A stretch of DNA of 64,000 nt, taken from positions 1-64,000 of the forward strand of contig NZ_JBBUTH010000002.1 of the NCBI RefSeq assembly GCF_038066595.1. Reading direction: 5' to 3'. The position numbers and the translations under genes are program-made. Each line of letters opens with the position of its first letter. The stretch's first letter is position 1. The notes below the pieces were generated by a model. The model made no database searches. It saw nothing but the letters and a program-made list of their open reading frames with translations, and was not told the origin of the DNA. Source of the stretch: Pseudaquabacterium inlustre. Its GTDB lineage: Bacteria > Pseudomonadota > Gammaproteobacteria > Burkholderiales > Burkholderiaceae_C. Below, piece by piece: positions 17,902-26,001 of the stretch.

Positions 17902-17925
17902 AGCCACCCAGCCGGGTGGCTTTTT
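17902..17925 (+). terminator. Rho-independent terminator of tRNA-fMet
   Basis: AGCCACCC (17902-17909), loop AGCC and GGGTGGCT (17914-17921) form an 8-bp stem followed by TTTTT. It ends tRNA transcription 42 bp after the CCA end. Confidence 0.88.
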
Positions 17926-17930
17926 GCTTT

Positions 17931-18015
17931 GTGCCCACCCTGTGCCCACTTCGTGCCCGGGCCGTGCCCAGCGGTTTGCCAACGTGAACCAAAACGACCG
18001 TTGGGCGACGTGCCC
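17931..18015 (+). repeat. GTGCCC array with exact 11-bp spacing next to tRNA-fMet
   Basis: GTGCCC occurs at 17931, 17942, 17953 and 17964, each copy exactly 11 bp after the last, and a fifth copy lies at 18010. Eleven bp is close to one DNA helical turn, so the copies face the same side of the DNA. The period is not a multiple of three, so this is not a coding repeat. Together with the tRNA it looks like a set of arm-type binding sites of a tyrosine integrase, which is inference. Confidence 0.6.
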
Positions 18016-18128
18016 ATCTCCTTCGCCTGAGTAGCGAGTTTTGGCCAGCGTCGAGTCAACGAAGCGGTGCCCGAACGCACCAAACTTTGCTACCGACGCG
18101 ACGAGACCCGATCGCTACCGTGTGCTCC

Positions 18129-18151
18129 TTGCATCGGATGTCCCGGTGCAA
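18129..18151 (+). promoter_or_regulatory. Leader hairpin upstream of the 37-codon gene
   Basis: TTGCATCGG (18129-18137) and CCGGTGCAA (18143-18151) pair as a 9-bp stem with one G-U pair and a 5-nt loop. The stem ends 7 nt before the AAAGGAG ribosome binding site at 18159-18165. It may control translation of the small gene or stabilise its 5' end. Confidence 0.45.
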
Positions 18152-18172
18152 CAACCGCAAAGGAGTCATCAC

Positions 18173-18286
18173 ATGGCCATCGTCCATCAAGTCCACCTGA
18201 CCGCCAACAACACGCCGGTCAACGGCCCCAGCAAGACGGGCAATCCGTCCGGCGGCGGCCGCGGCAACAACCCGTCCAAGACGTAG
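18173..18286 (+). CDS. Small 37-aa Gly/Asn/Pro-rich protein
   Basis: A very short gene with good translation signals: AAAGGAG at 18159-18165 followed 7 nt later by ATG, and a TAG stop. The product starts MAIVHQVHLTANNTPVNG and ends with a flexible stretch containing GNPSGGGRGNN and the terminal KT. It has no cysteine, no membrane segment and no known motif. The second half is low-complexity and resembles neither a toxin helix nor a signal peptide. It sits at the island edge, convergent with the last gene of the defence operon. Function unknown; it could be a small antitoxin-like or tag peptide, or a fortuitous frame. Confidence 0.5.
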   Translation: MAIVHQVHLTANNTPVNGPSKTGNPSGGGRGNNPSKT

Positions 18287-18333
18287 GCGCGGAAGACCTG
18301 TTTGCGCCGGGCCGCCTGTCGGTCCGGCGCACT

Positions 18334-19413
18334 TCATGCTGGAACGGCCCGCTCGGCCCAGTAGGCCAACCACCACGCATACCGGCGGCGGCTCCACTCA
18401 TCGATGCTGTCGGTGTCCATCAGGTAGAGCAATCGGCGGCTCTCGGGTACTGCCTGGTCCCGGTCGACAATCTGCTCGGCAAGCGTCAGCACCAGGTTAA
18501 ATCGGCGTGCAGCCCAGAACTGGTACCAAGCTGCTTCCAACTCATTGGCGTCTGGCTCCTCGCTACTCGGCGTTGTCGCCAGCGCACGGACGAGTGCCTT
18601 CAGCTTTTCTTTGGTCGGGAAGCTGGCGCCGCTGCTCCAACGCTTCAGGGTCGCTTCGTTCACGGGGCCAAAGCCGGCCTTCGATTGAGCAGCGCTGTGG
18701 TCCAGCACGCTCTTGATCGTGGGCAGACCGCGCCGACGCTGTAGCCAGCGCAAGAACTCGCCGCCCGGGCGGCAGCGACCGTTCTTCGCAAGCACCAGGA
18801 GTGGAAGAAACCCGCCTACATTCAGCGGCGCTCGCTCCACTCTAAGGCGCACCTCAACCCTGGCCACCTGCGAGACCTGAAACTCGAATAGGGCTGCCAC
18901 ACGCGAACGCAACGAATCCGCATCGCTTCGCGCACCTGCCAAGTCCTCCGCCATCCGCTCGCTCATGTAGGAGCCCAGAATGTCGCTGCGCCTGATGGAC
19001 GCGGCGGCGCCGTGGAAGTCCCCGCGGCCGATCAACTTCTCGGCCTCGCCCGCCGCGCGCTCAACTTCAACACAGTGCGAGATGGTCCAGCCGAGCAATG
19101 TGTCGTCGATGGATCCCAGGCCTTGACGCGCTGCCTCCCAGACACCCCATGAGCTCACCTCTTCCTGGGCCAACGGGTCTGCCTCGTAAAGGGCACGCCG
19201 AATCGTCTTCAGCGCATCCGGCCCGTCGCTTGGCAAGAAGACCTTGGCTGCTCGAAGCACTTTGGGCCAGGATTCTGGTGCGTGTCCGTGCATCAGTGGC
19301 TCGACCACTCTGTATTGATGCTCGAACCCCTCCGCCTTGAACATCTCCCGCATGGTTGGCAGCCCGTCGAGCTGCAAGCCAGCGGAGGGGGCCAGAAGGA
19401 AGACGCTGCACAT
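18334..19413 (-). CDS. Hypothetical protein with C-terminal HTH-like segment; last gene of the defence operon
   Basis: About 359 aa from ATG 19413; an in-frame TTG at 19419 and ATGs near 19353 are alternatives, and none has a clear ribosome binding site. I do not recognise the family. The middle (about residues 110-200) is helical and charged. A segment around residue 270 (GPVNEATLKRWSSGASFPTK, then EKLKALVRAL) has the spacing of a Cro/C1-type helix-turn-helix, preceded by a WLQRRRGLPTIK stretch. It is co-directional with the operon to its right but 107 bp away from the SF1 helicase, so it may be the last member or an independent gene. Confidence 0.7.
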   Translation of the reverse strand: MCSVFLLAPSAGLQLDGLPTMREMFKAEGFEHQYRVVEPLMHGHAPESWPKVLRAAKVFLPSDGPDALKTIRRALYEADPLAQEEVSSWGVWEAARQGLGSIDDTLLGWTISHCVEVERAAGEAEKLIGRGDFHGAAASIRRSDILGSYMSERMAEDLAGARSDADSLRSRVAALFEFQVSQVARVEVRLRVERAPLNVGGFLPLLVLAKNGRCRPGGEFLRWLQRRRGLPTIKSVLDHSAAQSKAGFGPVNEATLKRWSSGASFPTKEKLKALVRALATTPSSEEPDANELEAAWYQFWAARRFNLVLTLAEQIVDRDQAVPESRRLLYLMDTDSIDEWSRRRYAWWLAYWAERAVPA

Positions 19414-19520
19414 AGGCAATGGCTTGGGCCTGCCGACTGCATGCCGTTTGGGGCGCGCGCGGCTCGCGCTAGTTTCTTCGCTGACGGCGCCGGAGCGCGC
19501 CTGGGGCTTGATGGGCGAGT

Positions 19521-22478
19521 TCAGGCCGCCCCCCTTGAGTTACGCACCCAGCGCGCGACTGCCTCGACGCATTCATGCAGGCTGTCGCGCACCTCATAGA
19601 CCCAGAAGCGCTTGACCTCCCATCCCAGCTCGATGAGCCGCTGGTTGCGAAGCTGATCCCGCAGGCAGAGCTCGCCGGTCCAACTGCGGTGGTAACGCTC
19701 GCCATCGACCTCGATGTTCAACATCCGGTCGCCGATGATCACAGCGAAGTCCAGGTCGTACTGCTCGACCGAGTACTGCGGAATCGGCCGCACGCCGGCA
19801 GCATAGAGGGCACGGTAGAAGACGCGTTCCCAATCAGAAACCCGCTCGGGTCTAGCCACCTGCGGATATTCAGCACCCAGCGACACGGGATCCGGCGGTT
19901 CATGTCGGCGGCCAGCGGCCCCATCAAGCGCTGACACATACCCCGCAAAGTCGGCGAGGTAGTCGACACCTGACGAGGATGCCGCCGCCCTGTCCCCCAC
20001 CACGTGCAGCAGGCCGCGCGCCCGCGTGATCGCCACGTTGAATAGATTGCCGTTGCTGCGCAGAAAGCCCAGCCCACCAGTCGGCATGTCGCTCGACACG
20101 ACCGGTGAAAAGAACATCACATCGCGTTCATCACCCTGGAAGCGGTGCACGGTGTCCACAAGCAGGTCGCACCGTTCCCTTGCCGAAGTCAGGCCATCGC
20201 TGCCCTCCACCAACTGCTGGAGCAGCTGCGCCTGCGCTCGAAACGGCGTCACGACACCGACCGTCCCGTCGTAGGCGCGCGTGACCACCAGGTCTTCCAG
20301 CGCCGCCACGAGTGCGCGCGCTTCCTGCGCATTCTGCGCGCCACCCGAGGCCGGACGCGTGACCTTGCCCCGCACGTCCTGCCACACCACGCCGGGCTCG
20401 GCATTGCGCGGCCGCTTCAACTGGCGGTACCGCGTCGCCACTCGCAATCGTCCTTCGTAGAACGCGCGGTTCGAGAACTCGATGATGTCGGCATGCGATC
20501 GATGGTGGTCCCGCAAGTTCACGATGGCCTGCTGCGGCACCACGCTGGCGGCCACGTCGTAGAGCGACGACACCGAGTACATCCATCCCACCCGCGTGTC
20601 GACCAGGCCATGCTTGTGTTGCAACTCGCTGTCCCGCGGCTTGCTCAGCGCGCTGATGTGCTTGAGCTGCTGCGGGTCGCCGATGATCACGCTGCGCTTC
20701 GCTCGATACAGCAGAGGCAAGGCGGAGGCGATGTCGCACTGGCTGGCCTCGTCGATGACTACCAGGTCAAAGTACCCCGGCTCGAACGGCACCCGTCCCC
20801 GCGCCGAAAGCGACGTAACGGCCCAACAGGCGAACAACTCGGTCACCTTGCTCTGCAGCTCGCGCGCCCGCTGGCGAACCGACCCATGCACACGCTCGGC
20901 ATCCGGGCCGGTGATGAGTTGCAATACGGCGGCGTAGTCCGCCACATCCTTGCGCTGCGCGTGCGTCAATCTCGTGGGAGCCAGCTGAACCCAGTCGCGC
21001 CATAGGCGCTGGGAGTTCTGCGCGATTTGCTCCGCGAGGGTCGTTCGCTGCTTGGCAATGTCTTCGAACGAAGGGCTGTGCTTCAGCACATCCAGCGCTT
21101 GCCGGTAGCGGAGCAACTTGTTTGCCGCTTCCAGGCGGCGCCCCCATTCGCGCGTGGCACTCGCGAACTCAGGGAGGGCCGGCTCCGTGGCCGCCTGCGG
21201 CAGGGGTACACCCAAGACATTGGCAGATGGCGCCACAGCGGCCACGGCTGCATCCAAGCTACGAAGGCGGCCCGGCAACGCCAGTGTCCAGAACAGGCGC
21301 GTCAACATGCCCTGCCTAGAGCGGTCAGCGCGGCCCAGTGCCTGCTCCAGCGCGGCAAGATCGCTGGTGGCCCGGCGCACCGCGGGCTCGTCGACGGCGG
21401 CCAGCCTTTGCCCGAACAGATGGCGTGCGTCATCGGCCTCGGCGTCCAACCGATCGGCCGTGTTTCTGGCTTCCAGAGTCAGCTGTTGCGCGCGATCCAG
21501 TTCAGCCAACCTGGCGGCCAGGCCGCGGTGTCGTTCGAGGCCTTCCTCGTAGTTCTGCTTGTCTTCTGCGCCCGGGCTTCCTGCCAACAACTGCGTCAGG
21601 TAGCCCGCCACCTTGGCCTGGTACTCCTTGGAGCCCAATCTGAGGAGTACCGGCCGATTGCCCAGGCCGTTAACGCGGGCCTCGACCACATCAACAGCCT
21701 TGTTGTTCTTGCTGGCGAACAACACCTTCATGCCGCGCCAAGCCGCATTGACCAGGAGATTGGTCACCACCTGCGACTTGCCCGTGCCCGGCGGCCCGGT
21801 GACCACTGTGTGCGGCGCGGTTAGGGCCGTGCGAACGGCCGCTCGCTGCTCGGTGTTCATGGGCAACACCTCGATGAGTGGCTCGAGGTCGGCCTGTCGC
21901 TCGCCCGCTTCGACCACGCCGGACAGCCAACGACCCAAGGCGGTGCCGTTAAAGCTTGCCTCGCTTACACCGCCCAGGGCCTTGAGCTCGGTCTCCAGAC
22001 CTTGCGTGAACGGCGATCGCTCGCCCGGCAGCACAATCGCCCGGTTGTAGATGCCCTCTTCTGTGATCTCGGCCAATGGTGTGCCACCTTGGCAGCCCGC
22101 CGGATCCAGGTTCTCCTTCCAGTCCCAGTCCGGCCGAATTCGAGCCAAGCGTTCGACGATCTCCTCCGCCTCCGGCAGGTCAGCCATCGCCACATTGAGG
22201 CCAAGCTCGTCGGTCAGGCGCGCTGTCTCTTCGGCCAGCTGAATTCCATCGCCCATCGCGACCGACCGCAGGAACTTGGCATTCAGCAACGGCGCGTCAT
22301 CTTCAATGCGCGGCAGATCGCCGCCCTGGTCACCCAACTCGATGCGCCACAACAGCAAGGGCTCAACGAAGAAGCCCTCCCACCGCGGCGTGCGATGGCG
22401 GCGCAGGCGCACTGGGTAGCCCAGCCACGCCACCAGCTTGGCTCGGTCTTGTCGAACCTTCCCCAAGACTCGACCCAC
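19521..22478 (-). CDS. SF1 helicase with C-terminal PD-(D/E)XK/Vsr-like nuclease domain (gene interrupted upstream by TAG)
   Basis: This is a large ATPase/nuclease. Counting from GTG 22478 it is 985 aa. Walker A GPPGTGKS contains K234, and Walker B is VVIDEASQCDIASALPLLY. Later come GDPQQLKHISAL and, near the C-terminal ATPase lobe, VHRFQGDERDVM and SNGNLFNVAITRARGLL. These are the motifs of Upf1/Dna2-like SF1 helicases. The last 80 residues carry DLDFAV (D910) and IEVDGERYHRSW (E923, D925), a Vsr/DUF559-type nuclease core. The GTG start has no ribosome binding site. The same frame continues upstream through a single TAG (22548-22550) into a winged-helix N-terminus, so the intact gene was probably one protein. 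Confidence 0.85.
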   Translation of the reverse strand: MGRVLGKVRQDRAKLVAWLGYPVRLRRHRTPRWEGFFVEPLLLWRIELGDQGGDLPRIEDDAPLLNAKFLRSVAMGDGIQLAEETARLTDELGLNVAMADLPEAEEIVERLARIRPDWDWKENLDPAGCQGGTPLAEITEEGIYNRAIVLPGERSPFTQGLETELKALGGVSEASFNGTALGRWLSGVVEAGERQADLEPLIEVLPMNTEQRAAVRTALTAPHTVVTGPPGTGKSQVVTNLLVNAAWRGMKVLFASKNNKAVDVVEARVNGLGNRPVLLRLGSKEYQAKVAGYLTQLLAGSPGAEDKQNYEEGLERHRGLAARLAELDRAQQLTLEARNTADRLDAEADDARHLFGQRLAAVDEPAVRRATSDLAALEQALGRADRSRQGMLTRLFWTLALPGRLRSLDAAVAAVAPSANVLGVPLPQAATEPALPEFASATREWGRRLEAANKLLRYRQALDVLKHSPSFEDIAKQRTTLAEQIAQNSQRLWRDWVQLAPTRLTHAQRKDVADYAAVLQLITGPDAERVHGSVRQRARELQSKVTELFACWAVTSLSARGRVPFEPGYFDLVVIDEASQCDIASALPLLYRAKRSVIIGDPQQLKHISALSKPRDSELQHKHGLVDTRVGWMYSVSSLYDVAASVVPQQAIVNLRDHHRSHADIIEFSNRAFYEGRLRVATRYRQLKRPRNAEPGVVWQDVRGKVTRPASGGAQNAQEARALVAALEDLVVTRAYDGTVGVVTPFRAQAQLLQQLVEGSDGLTSARERCDLLVDTVHRFQGDERDVMFFSPVVSSDMPTGGLGFLRSNGNLFNVAITRARGLLHVVGDRAAASSSGVDYLADFAGYVSALDGAAGRRHEPPDPVSLGAEYPQVARPERVSDWERVFYRALYAAGVRPIPQYSVEQYDLDFAVIIGDRMLNIEVDGERYHRSWTGELCLRDQLRNQRLIELGWEVKRFWVYEVRDSLHECVEAVARWVRNSRGAA

Positions 22479-22547
22479 ACCAGATGCGTTGAACCAGTCC
22501 GTTGCGGCATGGGGGCCGGGTAGGCAGGGCAGCTCCGCGTAGTCAGG

Positions 22548-22871
22548 CTAGCCGTATTTGCTGCTCGCGAAGGCGTTCGCCCCCTCGTCCATGTCCTGCC
22601 CGATGCACTCCAGGTAGTACCGGCACAGCTTGGCAATCTCGGACGAAGCCGCCACCGGGGGCGGCGCTGCAGCAGGCCGAGTGGGCCCTATCGGCCGCCA
22701 GCGGTAGTCGGCCCCCTGCTGGACCTTTCCCACCAGTTCGAAGGACAAGCATCGGTTCACGTCGCGACGTTCCGCCCCCAGGGACTCCGCCAGCTCGGCA
22801 GCCTTCAAGCCCGGCGCCCGCCGCAGTTCAGCGAGCACTCTGTCCGCCAATGTCACCGCTGGGTCAGTCAT
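22548..22871 (-). CDS. Winged-helix N-terminal part of the SF1 helicase, cut off by an in-frame TAG
   Basis: The 107-aa product starts at ATG 22871, which overlaps the stop of the upstream metallopeptidase gene by 4 bp (ATGA). Residues about 8-60 (DRVLAELRRAPGLKAAELAE ... GKVQQGADYRWRP) form a winged helix. After a Pro/Ala linker comes EIAKLCRYYLECIGQDMDEG. The frame ends at TAG 22548-22550, and the next 23 codons, in the same frame, lead directly into the helicase. So this is one gene with a nonsense codon, or a true split. A sequencing error is also possible. Confidence 0.75.
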   Translation of the reverse strand: MTDPAVTLADRVLAELRRAPGLKAAELAESLGAERRDVNRCLSFELVGKVQQGADYRWRPIGPTRPAAAPPPVAASSEIAKLCRYYLECIGQDMDEGANAFASSKYG

Positions 22872-23839
22872 CGGTTCCTGCGCCGCGAATGCGCCTCGCT
22901 CAGCAGGTGCTCGAACTCGGCAACGCTGCCGGCACCCCGGCATCGAATCGTGAGCATCGCGTCGCGCACCTCCTCAGGCGAATGGTTCTCCAGCCAGCCG
23001 AGGTGCGTTCGGTAAATGGCCGGCTGATGCGGCAGCAACTTCTCATAAGCGTCCATCGCCCCTGGGGCCTGCTTTCCAAGGCGCTCAAGCACGCGGCAGG
23101 TGTAGTACTGCGCCAAGCCCTCCAGCAACGCCCGGTCTGTTCTCTGGAATGCGGTGGTTCCCCAGCGGCGCCCGTCTGCATCGGCACCGACGTGGGTGTA
23201 CGCGTGGGCCAGTTCGTGTGCGAGGACCTTGACCGTCAGCCCTTCAACGCTGACCCCGAGCAGGCGGGAAACCAAACCGATCACGCCCCAGAACAATTCG
23301 ACGCGCGCGTTGGCGTCATCGGAATCGTCCCAACTCGGTTGCCTCGGTGGATCGAAGCGATACACACCGAGCACGTCGTCCCGGATGGCGAAGATTTGCC
23401 CCAACACGTTCGCTCGCGAGGCTTCCTTCAACATCTCTGCGATCGAGTCGCGCGCCTCCTCCAGCGTGGGGCCCACATCCGCGAAGGCATCGACAAAGTC
23501 CTCACGGTCGTACAACCGGGCCACGGGCGGGATGAGGCTGGACAGGCCAACATGCGCCTCCTCCAGCAGGCGCGTCAACGGTGCCAACGCGAGCGCAAGC
23601 GCCAGCCCATCGTCGAACTGCTGATCTTCGAGCTCTTCTGGAATGCCCGCCGTCACCGCCACCCGAACGGCACGGACGTCCCTTTCATCGCCACGCTCAC
23701 CTCCTGAGGTGAGATGCAGCCGCGTCTCATCCCGGAGATGCCGTCGTACCGCCTGATTGAAGCGTTGCCGGGTCTCGGTGACGACGCGCTCCGTCTCGGG
23801 CTCAACCTTGCGCAGCAAGTCTGTGATTCGGATCGGCAC
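22868..23839 (-). CDS. Putative zinc metallopeptidase (HExxH, gluzincin-like) in the defence operon
   Basis: The 323-aa product starts with GTG at 23839, 14 bp after the DUF262 gene. It has VKVLAHELAHAY, with H208, E209 and H212 as the HExxH zinc site. E240 in ALLEGLAQYYTCRVL is a fitting third ligand, as in gluzincin peptidases. The N-terminal 180 residues are mostly helical and carry no recognised domain. There is no signal peptide, so it should act in the cytoplasm, perhaps by cutting a defence partner or a phage protein. It shares its last 4 bases with the winged-helix/helicase gene. A catalytically dead or structural role cannot be ruled out. Confidence 0.75.
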   Translation of the reverse strand: MPIRITDLLRKVEPETERVVTETRQRFNQAVRRHLRDETRLHLTSGGERGDERDVRAVRVAVTAGIPEELEDQQFDDGLALALALAPLTRLLEEAHVGLSSLIPPVARLYDREDFVDAFADVGPTLEEARDSIAEMLKEASRANVLGQIFAIRDDVLGVYRFDPPRQPSWDDSDDANARVELFWGVIGLVSRLLGVSVEGLTVKVLAHELAHAYTHVGADADGRRWGTTAFQRTDRALLEGLAQYYTCRVLERLGKQAPGAMDAYEKLLPHQPAIYRTHLGWLENHSPEEVRDAMLTIRCRGAGSVAEFEHLLSEAHSRRRNR

Positions 23840-23853
23840 AGGTATGCCCCCGA

Positions 23854-25932
23854 TCAGGGCTTCGACGACGTCGGCGCGCCGAAGGGCCAGATTCGAGCGG
23901 CCACGTCGAACAGCGTTCGCGCCCGTTCACGGATGCGGGTCTCGTCCCACACCGGCTCTTGAACTGCAAAGGCCGGCCCTTGAAAGTGGGCGTTCAGCGC
24001 CAGCAGGCTCTTGGTGATCTCAGGCCGCTTCACGCCAAACCCAGAATTGCTCAGCGAGGGATTCAACTTGGCCGTCAGCAGCGTGAGATTGCCGATGTTG
24101 TGCAGCAGATGGTTGCGCAGCAGCACCGCGTTCTCGTCACCCGGCGACGGCCAATGGGTTTCCCAAGCCACTGGGAGCACATGCTCGACGTGGAGCGCAG
24201 CGGAGGGCAGCTGCGCCGACTCATGGTGCACGTCGTTCCGACTGCCCAGTTCCAAGGCCTCAAGCAGCATCTTCGTCTTGGCCGTGCGCAGCGCCTTGTA
24301 GGTGTTGAGCTCCAGCCATGCCTTCTGGAAGGTCGGATCGTCAGGCCAGTCCTGCGTCTCGCCGCCGGACAAGCCCTGTAGATGCGCTGCAAGCAACGCC
24401 GCCGTTGGCGCATCTGCCTCGCTCAAGCGCTTCAAGAGCCCGGGGAAGACTCGGTTGTAGGCCTTGGTTGACCGGCCGCACACGGCACGTCGCACCAGGT
24501 AGGACTCGATCACGGTCAAGCACGCGAGGAATGCATCGCTATCGCTGCCCAGGCGCTCCGCCAGGAACAGCACCACCGGCGTGACCGTGGTGCTGTCCAG
24601 TACCCGCAGGTTGTAGGCAAAGCGGCCCAAGCGCGTGGTGCGGTCCGGATTCACCATCGCCCGGAAAACGGCGGCCGCCTGCTTCAGGCGCGCAAGTTCT
24701 TGGTCAACGTCCTTCTTCCCGGCCAACCACCACTGCTTGAACTCCTCGAAGACGTGATCGAGCTTCACGTCGTTCATCGTGCGCATCGACACGTAGTGGT
24801 ACAGCATGGTGTCCAGCCGCGTGTTCGTCAGGCGGCCCTGCCGTTCGTCCACCTTCCAGAACAACTTACTCTTGCTGATCGCGCCCTTCTCGGCGGGAGC
24901 TTCGTCGAAGTCGCGCCAATGCTGGTCGTACAAGGCCGCTGCAGACGCGTTCTTGCGCGTGGCTTCCAGGAACACGAAGTTGCGCACCAGGTCGGCCGGG
25001 GTCAAGCGTTCGCCGCGGTCGTTCAGCGACTCAAAGATCACCTGCGCATCGTCATCGGCGCCGAGGCGAAGCTCGATCAACTGCACATACTCCGTCAGCG
25101 TGGAGATCAGCAGCTGTATGCGCTCGGGCAGGATGGGCCGCTCGCTCCGCGGCAGCTTGGGGTCCGACTCATGCCGGATCTCATGGATCCAGTGCGCAGC
25201 CAGCGTCCGATCTACGTCGTGGCCCGCTTCCAGCAACACCTCGTCGGTCAGCGCTTCCAAGCTTCCTGGTTCGGGTGGCACCACTTCGTCGAAATCCACG
25301 CCGCGCAGAAAGAGGCCGATAACACCGTAGAAGTAGAGATAGGCCTCCACCAGCGGAGGCCTAGGGACGCGCTTGCGGCTCTTGCCGCCGCCGATCGTCA
25401 CTACCGGATACCGCTCGCAAACCTTCTTGAATGACCGGCTCTCGACCAGATCGGTCATCTCCTGGCGCCCAGCATTGGTGGGCCACACCTTGTAGCGCGC
25501 ATGAGGTGCACGGTACGTTCCGGCGTTCGCGGTGTAGGTGTCCATGCATTGGCGCAGGAACTCATCATCCAGGTCGGCCACGGCATCTCGGAACGCCAGC
25601 GCAAGCACTTGCGTGGTGGTCATGCGTTGCTGGCCGTCGATCACCTCGGCGGTGGTTGGCTCCCCAATCGTCCCGCCCCGGTGCTCGGTGACGATGACGG
25701 TGCCCAGAAAGTGCCGCCGGGGTTGGCGCGCCAGGTGCGGGGCACCTTGGGCCTCTGCGGTCTGCCGAATCGTCTCATAGCGCTCCAACTCGCGGGCCCG
25801 GTCGACGATGTCGGCCCACAGCGGCTGAATCTGTCGCTCAACGGTCCAGACGTAGCCTCGTTGAAAGATGGGCACCAGGTACTGCAAGGGCTGGCCGAAG
25901 AGCGCCAACGGTGATGTCTTGTTCGGCTGCAT
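23854..25932 (-). CDS. DUF262/DUF1524 protein, GmrSD-like (type IV restriction family)
   Basis: The 692-aa protein is built like GmrSD fusions, which cut modified phage DNA in a nucleotide-dependent way. The N-terminal DUF262 domain has VPIFQRGYVW (about residues 20-29) and the ParB-like motif VIDGQQRMTT (DGQQR at 99-103), followed by FESLNDRGERLTPADLVRNF. The C-terminal DUF1524 domain has the HNH-type core HVEHVLPVAW (H581, H584) and NIGNLTLLTAKLN with a following SN. All key residues of both domains are present. It lies 69 bp after the HNH gene and 14 bp before the metallopeptidase gene. Whether it restricts glucosylated DNA here is unknown. Confidence 0.9.
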   Translation of the reverse strand: MQPNKTSPLALFGQPLQYLVPIFQRGYVWTVERQIQPLWADIVDRARELERYETIRQTAEAQGAPHLARQPRRHFLGTVIVTEHRGGTIGEPTTAEVIDGQQRMTTTQVLALAFRDAVADLDDEFLRQCMDTYTANAGTYRAPHARYKVWPTNAGRQEMTDLVESRSFKKVCERYPVVTIGGGKSRKRVPRPPLVEAYLYFYGVIGLFLRGVDFDEVVPPEPGSLEALTDEVLLEAGHDVDRTLAAHWIHEIRHESDPKLPRSERPILPERIQLLISTLTEYVQLIELRLGADDDAQVIFESLNDRGERLTPADLVRNFVFLEATRKNASAAALYDQHWRDFDEAPAEKGAISKSKLFWKVDERQGRLTNTRLDTMLYHYVSMRTMNDVKLDHVFEEFKQWWLAGKKDVDQELARLKQAAAVFRAMVNPDRTTRLGRFAYNLRVLDSTTVTPVVLFLAERLGSDSDAFLACLTVIESYLVRRAVCGRSTKAYNRVFPGLLKRLSEADAPTAALLAAHLQGLSGGETQDWPDDPTFQKAWLELNTYKALRTAKTKMLLEALELGSRNDVHHESAQLPSAALHVEHVLPVAWETHWPSPGDENAVLLRNHLLHNIGNLTLLTAKLNPSLSNSGFGVKRPEITKSLLALNAHFQGPAFAVQEPVWDETRIRERARTLFDVAARIWPFGAPTSSKP

Positions 25933-26001
25933 AGGCCGTTCCTCCCTTCCTCGATGTGTCGCGTGGGCCAGCGCACGTTTCCATCAGGCCAGCATTCAAG
26001 C

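Larger units (their letters stand above)
17861..18172. other. Gene-free stretch between tRNA-fMet and the first island gene
   Basis: These 312 bases hold the tRNA terminator, the GTGCCC array and the leader of the small gene at 18173. A minus-strand frame at 17886-18083 has no supporting features. No second copy of the tRNA 3' end was found in the rest of the window, so the right end of any island inserted here is not visible. Confidence 0.6.

Noticed and set aside
17886..18083. Minus-strand frame next to tRNA-fMet that could be an old integrase C-terminus
   Set aside because: It is only 65 codons, holds the GTGCCC array, and shows no recombinase motifs or ribosome binding site.
18304..18330. 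GCGCCGG...CCGGCGC hairpin between the small gene and the last operon gene as a terminator
   Set aside because: The stem is 7 bp with no T-run on either strand, so it is not supported as a terminator.
22548..22550. TAG read as a recoded codon such as pyrrolysine
   Set aside because: No pyl genes or recoding element are visible and the codon lies in a linker; a nonsense mutation or error is simpler.
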